From assembly GCA_907164885.2 (NCBI GenBank), contig OU015490.1, positions 206,160,981-206,224,980 on the forward strand: a DNA stretch of 64,000 bases, given 5' to 3'. Below are positions 1 through 16,084 of the stretch, in pieces (within the stretch, counting starts at the first letter, position 1; the number at the start of each line of letters is the position of its first letter). The translations under genes and the position numbers were made by a program. Source of the stretch: Dolomedes plantarius. Its lineage: Eukaryota; Arthropoda; Arachnida; Araneae; Dolomedidae. The notes under the pieces were generated by a model that ran no database searches, was not told where the DNA came from, and saw only the letters and a program-made list of their open reading frames with translations.

Positions 1-83
1 CCCTTCTTCCCTGTTGTGTTGTAGATGTTAGCTGCTTTTGAGCAGTGTCAAGTCTGTGTGAGTGCGATAGATTGTGAAGTGAA

Positions 84-2328
84 ATGAGCAAAAAACTAAC
101 CGATTTTTTCTCACGTTCGGGTGGCAGTAAAAGACTCAAGCACAGCATTAATTGTGACGATACCGGTGATGACAAAGTGGTTAATGACGATGACGGCGAA
201 ATGAAAAGTTCGCAACCGTCCTCTAACACTGCAAGCGAAACAATGGCTTCTGAACAGCTTGACTGTAATGTAGCATACTCTAAAGAAAAAGATACACCTG
301 TTGAGTGCGACAATGTCTTGCCAGATTGCTGGACTAACTCTCAAAAAAACGAGTTTTGCCAAAAATGTGACTGGTTTTTGTTAAAAATGGAACGTTAGGA
401 TGCAGTGCTTGTGAAAAGGTTGGGGTTTTATCTGTCCATAAGAAAACAGGTATGACAATTTCAAAAGCGTGGGCAAGTGGTGAGATAAGTAGCTACGAAG
501 ACACTAAAGAAAAAAAGCAAACTTCGTTAAGGAATAAAATGTATGAACACAAAGTAAGTGCTGGTCATAGAGCAGCTGCCAAACTTTTATGTGAAGGTAA
601 AAATGAAGTATTGGAGAAAGTTGTTTTGAAGCACTGTGATCACGAAAAACAAGCTACTGAAAATATATTTCGTACTGCATATAAGATTGTTAAAAAAAAT
701 CACTCCTTTCGCAATTTTGAAACAGAAATTGATTTGCAAGAACTTAATGGGGTTGGCATGGGTCGCATTTTACATTCATACAAAGCTTGTACTAACATTG
801 CTTCCCTCATAAGTAAAGAAATGAAGAAAATATTTGTTAATGAAATAATGAAGAATGACACGAAAATTGGCCTGATAATTGATGAGTCAACTTCCCTTAG
901 TAACAAGTCAATTTTGATTGTTTACATTCGTTCTTCTTTGCCTAAAACTGGTATGTGTAGTTCTACCAACGTCTTTTTAGATTTAGTAGAACTTGATCGT
1001 TTTACTGCTAAGGCGGTATTTGACTCTTTGATTAAATGTCTTCACTCTAATGGAATAACTGACACGTTTTTAAGTAAAAACTTAACAGTCTTAACATGTG
1101 ACGGCGCTGCTACTATGATTGGTAAAAACAAAGGTGTTGGAGCATTATTTTGTGTAAAATTCCCTTCTGTTATTGTTTGGCACTGTGCTACCCACAGGCT
1201 TGAGCTTTCAGTGTCTCATGTAGTTCAGTCAGTTTCAGGAGTTAATAGATTTAAATCCTTCATTGACAAACTGTATATTGTGTATCATGCTTTACTAAAG
1301 AACAGCAGGGAATTTGAACCTGTGGAAGTTTACTAGACACAGAACTTTTAAAAATCGGAAGAGTTTTGAGTACACATTGAGTTGCGTCTAGTTTCAGATC
1401 TGTGTCAGCCGTTTGGAGGTCTTATAAAGCACTAGTCCATCACTTTAAAGAAGCTTCAAATGATCCAACCAGAGACAGCAAAGAAAATAAGTACGTTTGA
1501 AGAAAGTGCGTCCTCAAAAAGATTACTGAAACTAATTTCATTTTAGACCTGGGCTTGATGGCTGATGCATTGCAAGAGCTCTCAGATTTAAGTGAAGTTT
1601 TGCAACATCGCAACGTTGATCTAAGCTATGCTAACAAAAAGTTAAAAATTACAGCTTCTTTGTTTGAGGAAAGAAAATCAGTTCCAGGAATTTATTCATC
1701 GATGGCTCAAGAAGCAGTAAACAACTTGTCTTTTTTCGGAGTTCCTCTCCGTGATAAAGAAGGTAGGAAAAAAAACAGCCTTTAAACTTTTACCGAAAAG
1801 TTTTACGAGGCACTTAAAAATTCTATTGAAACAAGACTGTTCAGTGAAAAAGATTTTGATCTTGCTGACACCATCAAAGTAATGGATCAAAAAATCTGGC
1901 CACAAAATGTCCCAATAACGTTTGGGGAAAATGAAATGCGGAAACTTACCTCCAAGTTCAAACTTAATTAAATGCAACTAATTACAGGATTCCGAGAGTA
2001 TCTGCACTTCAGAGTGTTCCCGGAAAGTCTCAACCCGTTGAAACAGTCAATCAATTCGATAGTCATATCGTCGAGTGAATGCGAAAAAGATTTCTCACAG
2101 ATGAACCTCATTATCACACCATTGAGATCATCACTGAATATTGCAACAGTTTCTGGCATGTTGTTTGTAAAGCTCAATGAACCTCCTCTTCGGCTCTTTA
2201 AGCCAACTAAGTATGTTGACTCTTGGCTTGTGTCTGGACACCATTCAGCATTAGCCGTCAAGAGTAAGGAGAGGTCAAGAGACAAGAAGTATGATGAAAA
2301 CATGTTGAAGTTTTGGACAATCTTTTAG
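84..2328 (+). pseudogene. hAT-type transposase-derived gene (KIAA1586/ZNF862-like), broken
   Basis: Successive plus-strand reading frames together resemble one hAT-family protein. From about 84 there is an acidic Ser/Thr-rich head ending in a Cys-containing stretch (FCQKCDWFLL). A stop and frame change near 397 breaks it. From 452 a long block (to 1336) contains IDESTSLSNKSILIVYIRSS, CDGAATMIGKNKGVG and WHCATHRLELSV, the spaced Asp and His motifs of the RNase H-like core in this group. 1555-1970 carries the insertion-domain region with several breaks. 1972-2328 ends with SSSECEKDFSQMNLIITPLR and a following RSSL-type stretch, which is the hAT C-terminal dimerisation motif. Family likeness is from recognised motifs. 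I could not find terminal inverted repeats or an 8-bp duplication, so this may be a relic of a transposon or a decayed domesticated gene. At least three frame breaks make it non-functional. Confidence 0.75.
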
Positions 2329-2449
2329 AATGGGCACAAAAACAATCACGAAACCGTGCTTTTTACTGCTTTTATTACTTTTCTACAACACATTTTTGTA
2401 CTTGTCTTCTTCTTCTTCTTCACAAGCAGAAGCACAACAGCCCCTTACA

Positions 2450-2567
2450 GGTCCTGGCTGCTTCAACCCTGCACTCCTTTCAGCGTCTTCTATCTGCGAC
2501 GACTTCTCTCCAATTTTTAATTTTCAAAGTTTTTAAATCTTTTTCAATGTCATTTAACCATCTAGTC
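2450..2567 (-). pseudogene. Non-LTR retrotransposon RT tail, distal half (split by hAT)
   Basis: Read on the minus strand from 2567 downward, this continues the reading frame interrupted at 5602: TRWLNDIEKDLKTLKIKNW, then REVVADRRR, a stop where the family usually has Trp (TGG to TGA), then KECRVEAARTCKGL. This tail is typical of the C-terminus of endonuclease/reverse transcriptase proteins of RTE-like non-LTR elements. It is followed on the minus strand by a GAA-rich run near 2404-2424, which may mark the retroelement 3' end. The frame is continuous with 5603-6115 once the hAT element and one copy of its target duplication are ignored. Confidence 0.75.
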
Positions 2568-3679
2568 CAGGGGTCGGCAACTAATTTTAAGTGGGGTCGG
2601 GATACTATTAAAAATTTTTATCCAGGTCCAGAAAAAAAAACTCATAATACTTACTAGTTTTAAATTTTTATTTTGACTCATTTAAGTAATTATATAAATC
2701 ACAATAAGTAGGTATTCTTAAAAACTAATGCGAGAAATTACACCTGCGGTCTTGAGCCAGATTTTTATAGTTTTCTTCACGCGGGGAAAAGCTAATGCGA
2801 AGAGTGTCTTCAAGGTGGGCGTCCGTTAATCTCGAACGATATCTGTGCTTCAAAAAATTCCTTTTTGAAAAAGATGATTCACATACATATGTGAAGCCAA
2901 ACAGAGTAACCTGGTTGATAGCTAGTTTTTTGCAATTTTCAAACTTTTCTGAAACATGTTTACCCCAAAATTCTCCAGTGGATGCAGTTTTTTACATTTG
3001 CAAGGAGATATCTTCTTGCAAGTCAATTATCTCCATTTGAAGTAAACGCTTTGAAAGACTGAACAACTTCGCATACCCGTTAGTCCATTCTGAGGCTGCA
3101 GCAATTTCATAAGGCGATTTAAGAAATTGAGACAGCTTCCCTATCTCTGCAAAGTCTTGGAATCTTGCGGCAAATTCCTTCCCAAGATCTGATATAAACC
3201 TTAAAAATACTGCAATGTCTTCTTCATCTTTTCATATTTAAGAATTGTTTGGAAATGAATAAATTCTTGACTCGCAATATCTTTTTCAAAGATATCCAGC
3301 TTGCGACGGAAAGCAGACACACTTTGTATCAGATTATATATTAATTTTCCATTTCCTTATAATTCGGTGTTGAGCACATTTAAATATTTCAGAATGTCTT
3401 TCAGGAAAGTCACAGCTAGCATATCGCACTCGCTTGTTATGAACTTCAAGAGATTCCTTGCTTCCTGCGTATCCAAGTTTTGCAAGAAGAAGGTTACTTG
3501 TTCTTTTATTTGCCAGAAACGTTCAATAACTTGACCTTTACTTAGCCAACTTACATTGTTGTGTTGCAGTCAGAATCCGCCGAATCACATTCAGAAAGAA
3601 ATTTGTTGAACTGTCGGTGCTGAAGAGCAGAACGAGACCTCATAAAATTGATCAACTTGACCAAGCTGTCCATTACTTC

Positions 3680-3748
3680 TTTCAGAGTAGCACTACGTTT
3701 TCCACAACGTAGACAGTGTAACTTTCAGAGTAGCACTACGTTTCCACT
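3680..3748. repeat. Short tandem duplication at the edge of the insert in the hAT core
   Basis: The stretch CTTTCAGAGTAGCACTACGT occurs twice, about 42 bp apart, exactly where transposase similarity stops. It could be a local duplication made when the LTR-like sequence inserted or during later repair. Confidence 0.6.
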
Positions 3749-4440
3749 GTGTCGTGAATTATGCACTGATAAGATATTAGGCCTGAATTCTTATCCCTGA
3801 TTCTCTTTACTAATCTTGTTAAACTTTCATTCTTATCTCACATCTTATCTTATGACGTCATAGTCTTGCATAACGTATGTATGTTAATTTCGTTTAATGT
3901 TACTTTCCTTTCTAAATGATTTATTTATTAAATGATTATGTAACTTTACCATGATCAAGTACAAGGAATGTATGCATTTTTAAGTTTCATGTTTTCCAGT
4001 TAATTTAGTTCATAATGCAAGTAGATTCAAAGATTTGTTTTACGTGAAACTGTAATATGCTTGTAAAGTTGGTACAAGTTTTTTTTTTTTTTTTGTAAAG
4101 ATGTGAGAGGTGGGACTATTGTTAAACTTTCATTCTTATCTCACATCTTATCTTATGACGCCATAGTCTTGCATGACGTATGTATGTTAATTTCTTTTAA
4201 TGTTACTTTCCTTTCCATCAGTGGCAACACTGACTATAACTTGTATTTAAGGAATGCAACATGCAGTCCTGACTGAGAGAGTCTGGTCTAGGCTGCCTAG
4301 TTATTCTTGCAAGTCGATAGTATTCGAGTTGTATATGAAATTAGAATCTAGTATGTTAATAAACTTAATTTATTTGCTTTTAAACCTGTGTACTTGCTTT
4401 TACACTGAAACTCTGCTAAAGTCTTCGGCTTATTAAGGGA
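3735..4440 (+). mobile_element. LTR-like insert inside the hAT transposase
   Basis: This block separates the two halves of the minus-strand hAT transposase core. It contains two direct copies of a ~98-bp sequence (about 3819-3916 and 4120-4218) starting GTTAAACTTTCATTCTTATC. After the second copy come a TATA-like TTGTATTTAAGG (about 4241) and an AATAAA (about 4356), the order expected in a solo LTR read on the plus strand. I see no protein coding. Exact ends and a short target duplication were not found, so the LTR call is tentative; an internally duplicated MITE is an alternative. Confidence 0.45.
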
Positions 4441-5594
4441 AGGAGACTATCAAATCCTTTTTCTTTACCAATCATCGCTGGGTCCCCGTCACTTGAAAGG
4501 CACACCATTTTATCATAACTAATATTTGATTTTGTTATGAATTCATCAAAAGTCTTGAATAAATCTTCTCCGCGAGTCTTATTTTTAAACGGCGATATTG
4601 CTAGCAATTCTTCCCTGAAAGCTTTACTTTCAATGTCAAAAAATCTCACGAAAATAGACATTTGTTCATCAATAATGTCACATGATTCATCAAGTGTTAT
4701 GGCGTAGCAAGGTGCCCTCTGCAGAAGTTCGAGAAAGCTACTTTTGTTGTCAGCATCTAAAATTTCGGTTCTTGTTGTATTACTTCTTGTCGACAATGGA
4801 ATACCTTGAATTCGGTGACAATATCCCTTTTCTCTTCAAAAAGTGCCGTGGCCACTTCCAACATGCATTCTCTTACTATGTCAGAGTCTGAAAATGGCTT
4901 CTGGTGTTTATTAAGCGTTCAGCACAAACGCAATGCTGCTTCTGCGGATTTTTCTTGCTCGCTCATGCAGAGAATTAGTAAGGTCAAGTTTTGTTTCTAA
5001 GAAGTTAGATATGCTTGGAATTTTTATTTACGAGCTTCACTGCCAAGAGGAAAGTTTTTGTGGAAATGCTGATGAGTTGTTTCGTACTGTCGCTTTAAAG
5101 TAGCACTTTTAACAATAGCGACAGTTTTGTTGCACATGAGGCAAACTGGATCCGGTTTAGGCCTATCAGGCAGCGTAAAACAATATTGTTCAGTCCACTT
5201 AGTCAAAAATTTCCTACTATTTTCACTGTCAACTTTTCTCTTTTTAAGATCCATATTGATGTAGGTACGAAACGTTTTAGTACACGACAAATTATAACAC
5301 AAATGAACGAATGCTCCTCACAAGATCGCAACGCAACTACCCAATAACTGACGACGTGTCAAAACATGCCGGCCAGTATGCTTCCTCCCGCACGCACCCT
5401 CGCACTCCAACGCACTCTCCTGTGCTACACGGCACAGCATAGCAACAGCTATGTATCTACCTACTAAAACTAGTTATATAAAAATATTAATTAAATTGAA
5501 TAGGTAGGTAAGTTATTTAACAATATTTAGCGGTCCAGCTTTCGACCTTCCGGGGTCCGTATACGGACCGCGGTACACCTGTTGCCTACCGCTG

Positions 5595-6115
5595 ATCTAG
5601 TCGGTTGTCTACCTCTAGCTCGGGATACCTCAGGTTTTTGAATGTCAAGATCTTAGAGGGATTTCCTTCCGAGCTTCTCCAAACATGGCCAAGCCATCTT
5701 AATCTACTATTACGGAAGACTTGTGTTCTTTCTGATTGCCTATAAAGCCTATACAGTTCAAAATTATATCTGGTTTTCCAACGTCCTTCTTCCTGCACTT
5801 GGCCAAAAATAGACCTGAGGATTTTTCTCTCAAACATGTCCAGTGAGCGCTGCGTGTATATGCTCAAGGTCCATGTTTCACTTGTGTAAAGTAATACAGG
5901 TAGTATTAGTGCCTTATAAATACTTAATTTAGTTTTGCGATATTAGATCTCAATTGTCATCTCAGCCCAAAGAAGCATTTATTAGCCATTTTGATTCTGA
6001 TATCAATTTCTGTTCATAGTTTATTTTTGTCATTAATTATAGTGCCTAGGTCTTTAAATTCATCAACTTTTTTTGTTCTTGTCTTTCAAAATCAAATTTG
6101 GAATTAAATAAAATG
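5595..6115 (-). pseudogene. Non-LTR retrotransposon RT C-terminus, proximal half
   Basis: On the minus strand the first part (about 5870-6100) is frame-broken but retains EIDIRIKMANKCFFGLR. Then 5867 downward gives SIYTQRSLDMFERKILRSIF, GRWKTRYNFELYRLYRQS and RNSRLRWLGHVWRS. These are the conserved tail motifs (FERKILR-I-G, RLRW-GHV-R) of endonuclease/reverse transcriptase proteins in arthropod non-LTR elements. The frame runs to the hAT insertion at 5602 and resumes at 2567. The upstream RT and endonuclease domains are absent, consistent with usual 5' truncation. Confidence 0.8.
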
Positions 6116-6169
6116 TTCATGTTTTGTATAACCAACGATTTCTTTTTTTTTTCAGGCCAATACTTTGGA

Positions 6170-6249
6170 ATAACCCCCCCCCCCACACACACGCACACAC
6201 ACACCCCGGAAGGTCACCGTTCCGGCACCACTATTTCCGAAATCTAGCC

Positions 6250-6315
<66 letters not shown>
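6170..6315. repeat. (C)n/(CA)n and (TA)n microsatellites
   Basis: A C-run followed by CA-rich sequence at 6173-6206, then about 30 TA units at 6253-6315. Dipeptide-repeat reading frames across it are artefacts. Confidence 0.95.
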
Positions 6316-6319
<4 letters not shown>

Positions 6320-7107
6320 AATTTACGTATGAGTTACTTTATCCAGACGATTTTAAAAATAAAACTTTCTGGTTCTCAAATGAAAGCCGTATTAATTAAA
6401 GTAACAGGACAATGATTTATACCATAAATTTAGAAGCATGAAAAACTGCTGTTACTATGAGAAGAACTGGTTGATTTAAATGGTTGATTTACCTATCACC
6501 ATTCAGATAGGAGCATATTACCTGTCGGTCGTTTTAATGTTAATAGCTGAATTTGGATCCACAAATAATTAGATCCTATGGGAATTGCATTAAATACTAG
6601 GACGCAAATATATCCTGATGAATTTAGTTTTTTCTCTCCTATATTTGCTGTAACTGGGCTCTACTGAGAAGAGTTACCTACCGTGTTCATTTCTCAAAGG
6701 ATGCTGTTATCTTTTGAATTATAATTGGAACGATTTGATTCATTCTCTCATCTAATTACGCAATAACAATCATCTACTGCTCACAAATCTACAATGTCAA
6801 ATCTTATAGGTGTTAATTAAGTCACTAAACGAAAAGGGAATTACTCAAAGAAATCTAGAATTTGACTAGAAAAAACTGCTACCTATGTAAATTTATAACA
6901 AAAAGCCTAAAATTCTATCTCTTCACTTCATGGATTCTCTTCTCTGTATTTTAGTTTGAATGGTAAGCGTTTTTTTTATCTATTCCCTTTCTACACTATA
7001 AGAGTTTTTCAAAAATTAGGCAGAGAAGCAGTCAACCTTGTTAGAAAAATGTTTATTTATTGGGAATATTTTTCCCTCTAATGCATAAACCCAATAATGT
7101 GAAGGAT

Positions 7108-11968
<4,861 letters not shown>

Positions 11969-11969
11969 T

Positions 11970-13990
11970 GGACATATATGTACATGATGGTGATGTGTGA
12001 AATATTTTAATTTTGGAATCACTCTCTAGATTTGATATTAAGATTTCTTTAGATTATCTCATTAAATATAATTTTTCTCATATGTGAGACTTTTTTTTAG
12101 CCCCAAAAATCTTCTTAAAAATGTATGTTTTTTCGATTACAAGCGCCTGTAACTATTTTCTTTAAATAACTTATCTTTTATAAATAAAAAGTAATTGACT
12201 ATCACGTGTGTACTAAATGGGTAGAAACTTACCGAATGAATCTTAATAATACAATTCACTTCATTATCAAAATAATTGATTTTTATTTTTTTTTTTGAAA
12301 TATTTAGTGTATTTTAAAGCATTTTCTTTGTTGCATTTTGATTATATATTTGGAAAAAATCAGTTTTTAATATTTATCTCAGGATTTGAAAACCATACAT
12401 TTGACATTTGATATCTGAAATTGACATTTCTCTATATTATCTCTTTAATTAATTAAGATTTTTTTCCCTCAAATATGAATGTCAGGCAATTTCACAAGAA
12501 TGTGAAAGAAGAACACTATTCTCTTATCCAGATACCTGGATCTACTTTTATTGGCCATATATTTCCTTCCTCAAATTCGTTTTTCTCACCCCTACCCTCC
12601 GAAAAATAAGTTCCGTTGACTGTAAATTTCAGTAATCTTCTATTTTAATATTATATATTCTACGAATAAAAAGACATTAATTATCGCATGGGTAGTCATG
12701 GTTAGAAAATTAGCGAATCTTTAAGAAAATATAGTTTATTTATTTAACTAATTAATTGTTTTTTTCTAAATTCAGGTATCTAGTATCTTTCTAAAGAAAT
12801 TTACTTGTAACAATTTCATTTTATGTTTTGAGAAAAATGATGATTTTTTGCTTTAAGGATGTAATTTTTTTTGCTTTTGAGGCATCCTCTATTAAACTTT
12901 AAACAGTCCGTTTTATGTATTGTTTTTGGAAACAGTCGTTAAAACCCTTTCAAGTATTATTTATTATTTTAAGGATAGAAGTCCTAATATGATTCTAAAT
13001 AATGCAGTTCATTTCTTTAGCTAAAATATTCATTTGTTATTTGCCTACTAAATATCTAGTGTCTTTCTAAAGCAGCTTTTTTAAACATTTTTATTATATC
13101 TTGATATGTATTAAATTTTCAGTATTTACTCCAAGTTTCTAAAAGATTTATATAGAATTAGTGTTTTACTTTATTCAGTAATTCCTATTTTATTTACACC
13201 TTTTGTTATGCTTTTAAAGAATTCTTCTATTCCATTCTAAACAGTTCGTTTTAGGCATTGCCTTGGGAAATAAAATATGATACTCTTTGAAGACATTTGA
13301 AATACTATTTATTACTTTTAGGATATCACACCAAATATTTGTATGTGAGTTTATGAGTTAAACAGTATCTCAGCACACTTTATAAGTTTGTTTAATTCAT
13401 TCATTTAATATATTCTATATTCATAGTATTATTTATAATAGTTAGAGAAGCAATATGAAACGTTTGAATATCGAACAGTAAAACTCGCGAACAATGACAA
13501 ACATAACAGTTATTTAATAAAAAAGTTATCTTTAGCGAAGTATCTCTAAGGGTCCTAGTGTTGAAACAGATTATTGTTAAATTTATAAAGATTTTAAATT
13601 ATTCTCTTCATTATTGAAGCAGCTTAGAGAATGTGTTTACCTCATGCTAGTTCTACCTATTCCATTTATCATGAGGATTAATTAAATCATTCGGATTAAC
13701 AATCAATGTGCAGATTAATTTTAAGCATAAATAATTTTAAATTATATTTCTCCCTTAAGGTTAAAGAGACTGAAATACTTTTGTTTATGACAAAAAATTA
13801 AATTAGTTCAATATTAAAATTAAATATAAATTAGATGAAACAAATTTCGACATTTTCTTTCATTAGAAAGTAATTAATATTTGAATATTAAAAATAATCA
13901 GACTATCGGGACGCAAGTTTGTCTTCTGACTGATTAGGTACATGTAACTGAAATCCCCAAAAAGGGAAATAATCTAATGAATTAATAATG
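11970..13990. other. AT-rich stretch with diverged direct repeats
   Basis: No gene seen. Segments near 12170-12310, 12640-12800 and 13010-13070 share an order of short motifs (GAATAAAAAG or TAAATAAAAAG, then TATCTAGT or TTTAGTGT, then CTTTCTAAAG in the last two). This suggests an old tandem duplication of some 400-500 bp, too diverged to define by eye. Confidence 0.4.
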
Positions 13991-13998
13991 TGATTAGT

Positions 13999-14935
13999 TG
14001 AAATTCTAAAGCTCAAATTTCCGCATATTTGTGAAGTATTTTCAAATATTCTGTACAAGTTAAGAAAAGGTCAATATAAAGTAGTCATCCAAAAAAAATT
14101 ATAGTATGTACAAAGAATCTGCAAAATCTACAGCAAGATTCATAAAATCAGCTTTCCACACTTTGCCATGTACTTATTGCAATATGTATATAGAGTAATA
14201 ATCCAGTGAATTGACAAACTTCCCAGGAGAGTTGAAATTCTAAAACTCAAATTTCCGCATATCCATGCAGAATTTTCAAGTATTCTGCACAGGGTAAGAA
14301 TAGGTCAATATAAAATAGTCATCCTAAAAAAATATAGTATGTGCAAAGAATCTGCAAAATCTACAGGAAGATTCATAAAATCAGCTATCCACACTTTGCT
14401 ATGTACTTATTGCAATATGTATATAGAGAAATAATCCAGTGAATTGACAGACCTCCCTGGAGATTTGGAATTCTGAAGCTCAAATTTTCACATATTTGTG
14501 TTGTATTTTCAAATATTCTGGACAGGTTAAGAATAGGCCAATATAAAATAGTCATCTAAAAAATATATTTTGGGCAAAGAATCTTCAAAATTTACAGCAA
14601 GATTCATAAAATTAGCTTTCCACCCTTAGCTATGTACGTATTACAATATGTATATAGATAAATAATCTAGTAAATTGACACACCTCCCAGGAGAGTTGGA
14701 ATTCTAAAGCTCAAATTTCCTCATATTTGTGTTGTATTTTCAAATATTCTGCGCAGGTTAAGAATAGGTCAATATAAAATAGTCATCTAAAATGATATTA
14801 TGAGCAAGAATCTGCAAAATCTACAACATATTTGTAAAATTCATAAAATCATGTTTCCACACTTTGCTATGTACTTATTACAATATATATATATAGAAAA
14901 ATAATCCAGTGAATTTAGAGGCCGCCCACGAGATT
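13999..14935. repeat. Tandem repeat, about 232 bp x 4
   Basis: Four head-to-tail units begin with the motif AATTCTAAAGCTCAAATTT or close variants at about 14002, 14236, 14469 and 14700. Shared internal landmarks are AATATTCTG, GGTCAATATAAA, AATCTGCAAAATCTACA, TTCATAAAATCAG and TATGTACTTATT. Units differ by scattered substitutions and small indels. No coding frame crosses it. It may be a minor satellite block. Confidence 0.9.
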
Positions 14936-15484
14936 CCTAAAAATGGATCATCTAGATTAGTGTATCCTTGTGGTCCGAGAGAACACAAAATATATCCGTG
15001 ACGTCAGGAGTTGTAAAAAAATGGTTTCATCATTTCAAAACAACGTCAAATTAAAACAATTTTTTTAACTGGGAGCCAAAATATTTTTAGTTCCAAATTA
15101 TTTGTTCAAATTATAAAAGTCCCTGTATTTGTGTCCTTTTTTCACACTTTTTAGCACAAAAAAATCGTTCTTCTGCTTAAAAATGTATAATATATTTTCT
15201 TTGATTAGTACTCGCTGTTTCACAGCCATTTCGCAGCATAACAGCAATTTTACTGCTAGTCACGGAAATGCAAGCTGGAAAATCTCGTTAAATTTTAAGT
15301 TTTTGTAGGCTTTTCAGTTTGCTATTAAGTTTTATTTTAAGTGAAAATTTGTTGTTGTTATTAAGATTTTTTATGAAAGTTTTTTATCACAAATAGTTTT
15401 CATTCAGAATATAAAACTCCTTTTTGCCTCTAAAAGGATTACTTAGGAGTTGGTCGACTAGGTTTTTTTTTGGACAAGTAGTTC

Positions 15485-15514
15485 CTGATCAAAAAAGGTT
15501 AGGAACCATTGCCC
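15485..15514 (-). mobile_element. Possible terminal end of a nonautonomous hAT element
   Basis: The reverse complement begins CAATGGTTCCTAACCTTTTT, resembling common hAT/Charlie ends of the CAGTGGTTCCCAACC type. I could not find the partner end, so this is weak. Confidence 0.3.
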
Positions 15515-15769
15515 TTGCTTGACAGACAAATACAATGATAGAAGGTAAAAACATTCCAGGAAAAGACTTACTAAAGGGGGATGCAATGAATAGACATACA
15601 TCCAACAGCTGGAAGTAGAAAACACGATGTCTTCCGAGGGGCTCCTTCAGTTTCTACAAAATCTAAAATACAAGTGAAGCAAGGATTTGAGTGATGAGGT
15701 GACGCAATTTGCTATTCACTTCCACAAAATGAAGTTAGGAGTGTTGCTTATCAAATGAAACTAGGGGAA

Positions 15770-16080
15770 GATCATGGGAGTGTCTCACTAGTTCAAAGAC
15801 CGTTGTTACAGATTTTCACCGTCATGTAGCTGTGGTGCTATTTCGTCTATTGACTGGGTACGATTGTTTGAATGCCCACTTTCACAAAATTGGTCTTAGA
15901 GACTCTCCTGCTTGTACTCTATATGACCCTGGACAATGTAGGGATAAAAAGCACATCGACAAATGTACTGCATTAATGTTTTGTAATTTTATTGTTCTGA
16001 AGTATTGGGAAGATAGACTAAGGTTAATTAATGGCTTAGTGGCCAAATGCCTAGCATTTGTACAAATAAATAAATTTTAG
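15770..16080 (+). pseudogene. Non-LTR retrotransposon tail (after RNase H)
   Basis: The plus frame reads FHRHVAVVLFRLLTGYDCLN, then AHFHKIGLRDSPACTLYDPG, a DKKHIDKCTALMF stretch, and LKYWEDRLRLINGLVAKCLA. The order RLLTGHDCL, H-x3-I-G-L-x-DSP-C-x2-C, H-x3-C is the zinc-binding tail found after RNase H in arthropod jockey-like elements; the second Cys of the first pair is Tyr here. Upstream similarity fades near 15770. A related fragment lies at 28075-28310. Confidence 0.7.
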
Positions 16081-16084
16081 GAGT

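Larger units (their letters stand above)
2741..5254 (-). pseudogene. hAT transposase (BED-type finger, GTF2IRD2/ZBED-like), broken
   Basis: The likely start is MDLKKRKVD at 5254 (minus). The N-terminus has a BED-like zinc-binding motif, PVCLMCNKTVAIVKSATLKR followed by ETTHQHFH, with the expected C-x2-C and His residues. 4416-4796 gives the catalytic core, with ITLDESCDIIDEQMSIFVRF and CLSSDGDPAMIGKEKGF. The core is cut near 4440 and resumes below 3730 with LHCLRCGKRSATLKEVMDSL and FMRSRSALQHRQFNKFLSEC. The far end (about 2750-2850) carries HRYRSRLTDAHLEDTLRIS, the hAT C-terminal tail. Known relatives (GTF2IRD2 C-terminus, ZBED5, SCAND3) derive from such transposases. Frame breaks and the insert make it inactive. 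Confidence 0.85.
2568..5594 (-). mobile_element. hAT transposon with TIRs and 8-bp target duplication
   Basis: The left end reads CAGGGGTCGGCAAC (2568-2581). The right end, reverse-complemented, reads CAGCGGTAGGCAAC (5581-5594). Both are flanked by the same 8 bp, ATCTAGTC (2560-2567 and 5595-5602), the size expected for hAT insertion. The transposase remnant lies on the minus strand and is itself interrupted by an LTR-like insert at about 3735-4440. The target is the coding tail of a non-LTR retrotransposon. The element is about 3.0 kb including the insert. I am very sure of the ends and duplication. Confidence 0.92.

Noticed and set aside
2313..2657. Plus-strand frame with a hydrophobic Leu-rich start (MGTKTITKPCFLLLLLL), like a signal peptide
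   Set aside because: It is antisense to the retrotransposon tail and crosses the hAT insertion point, so it is chance.
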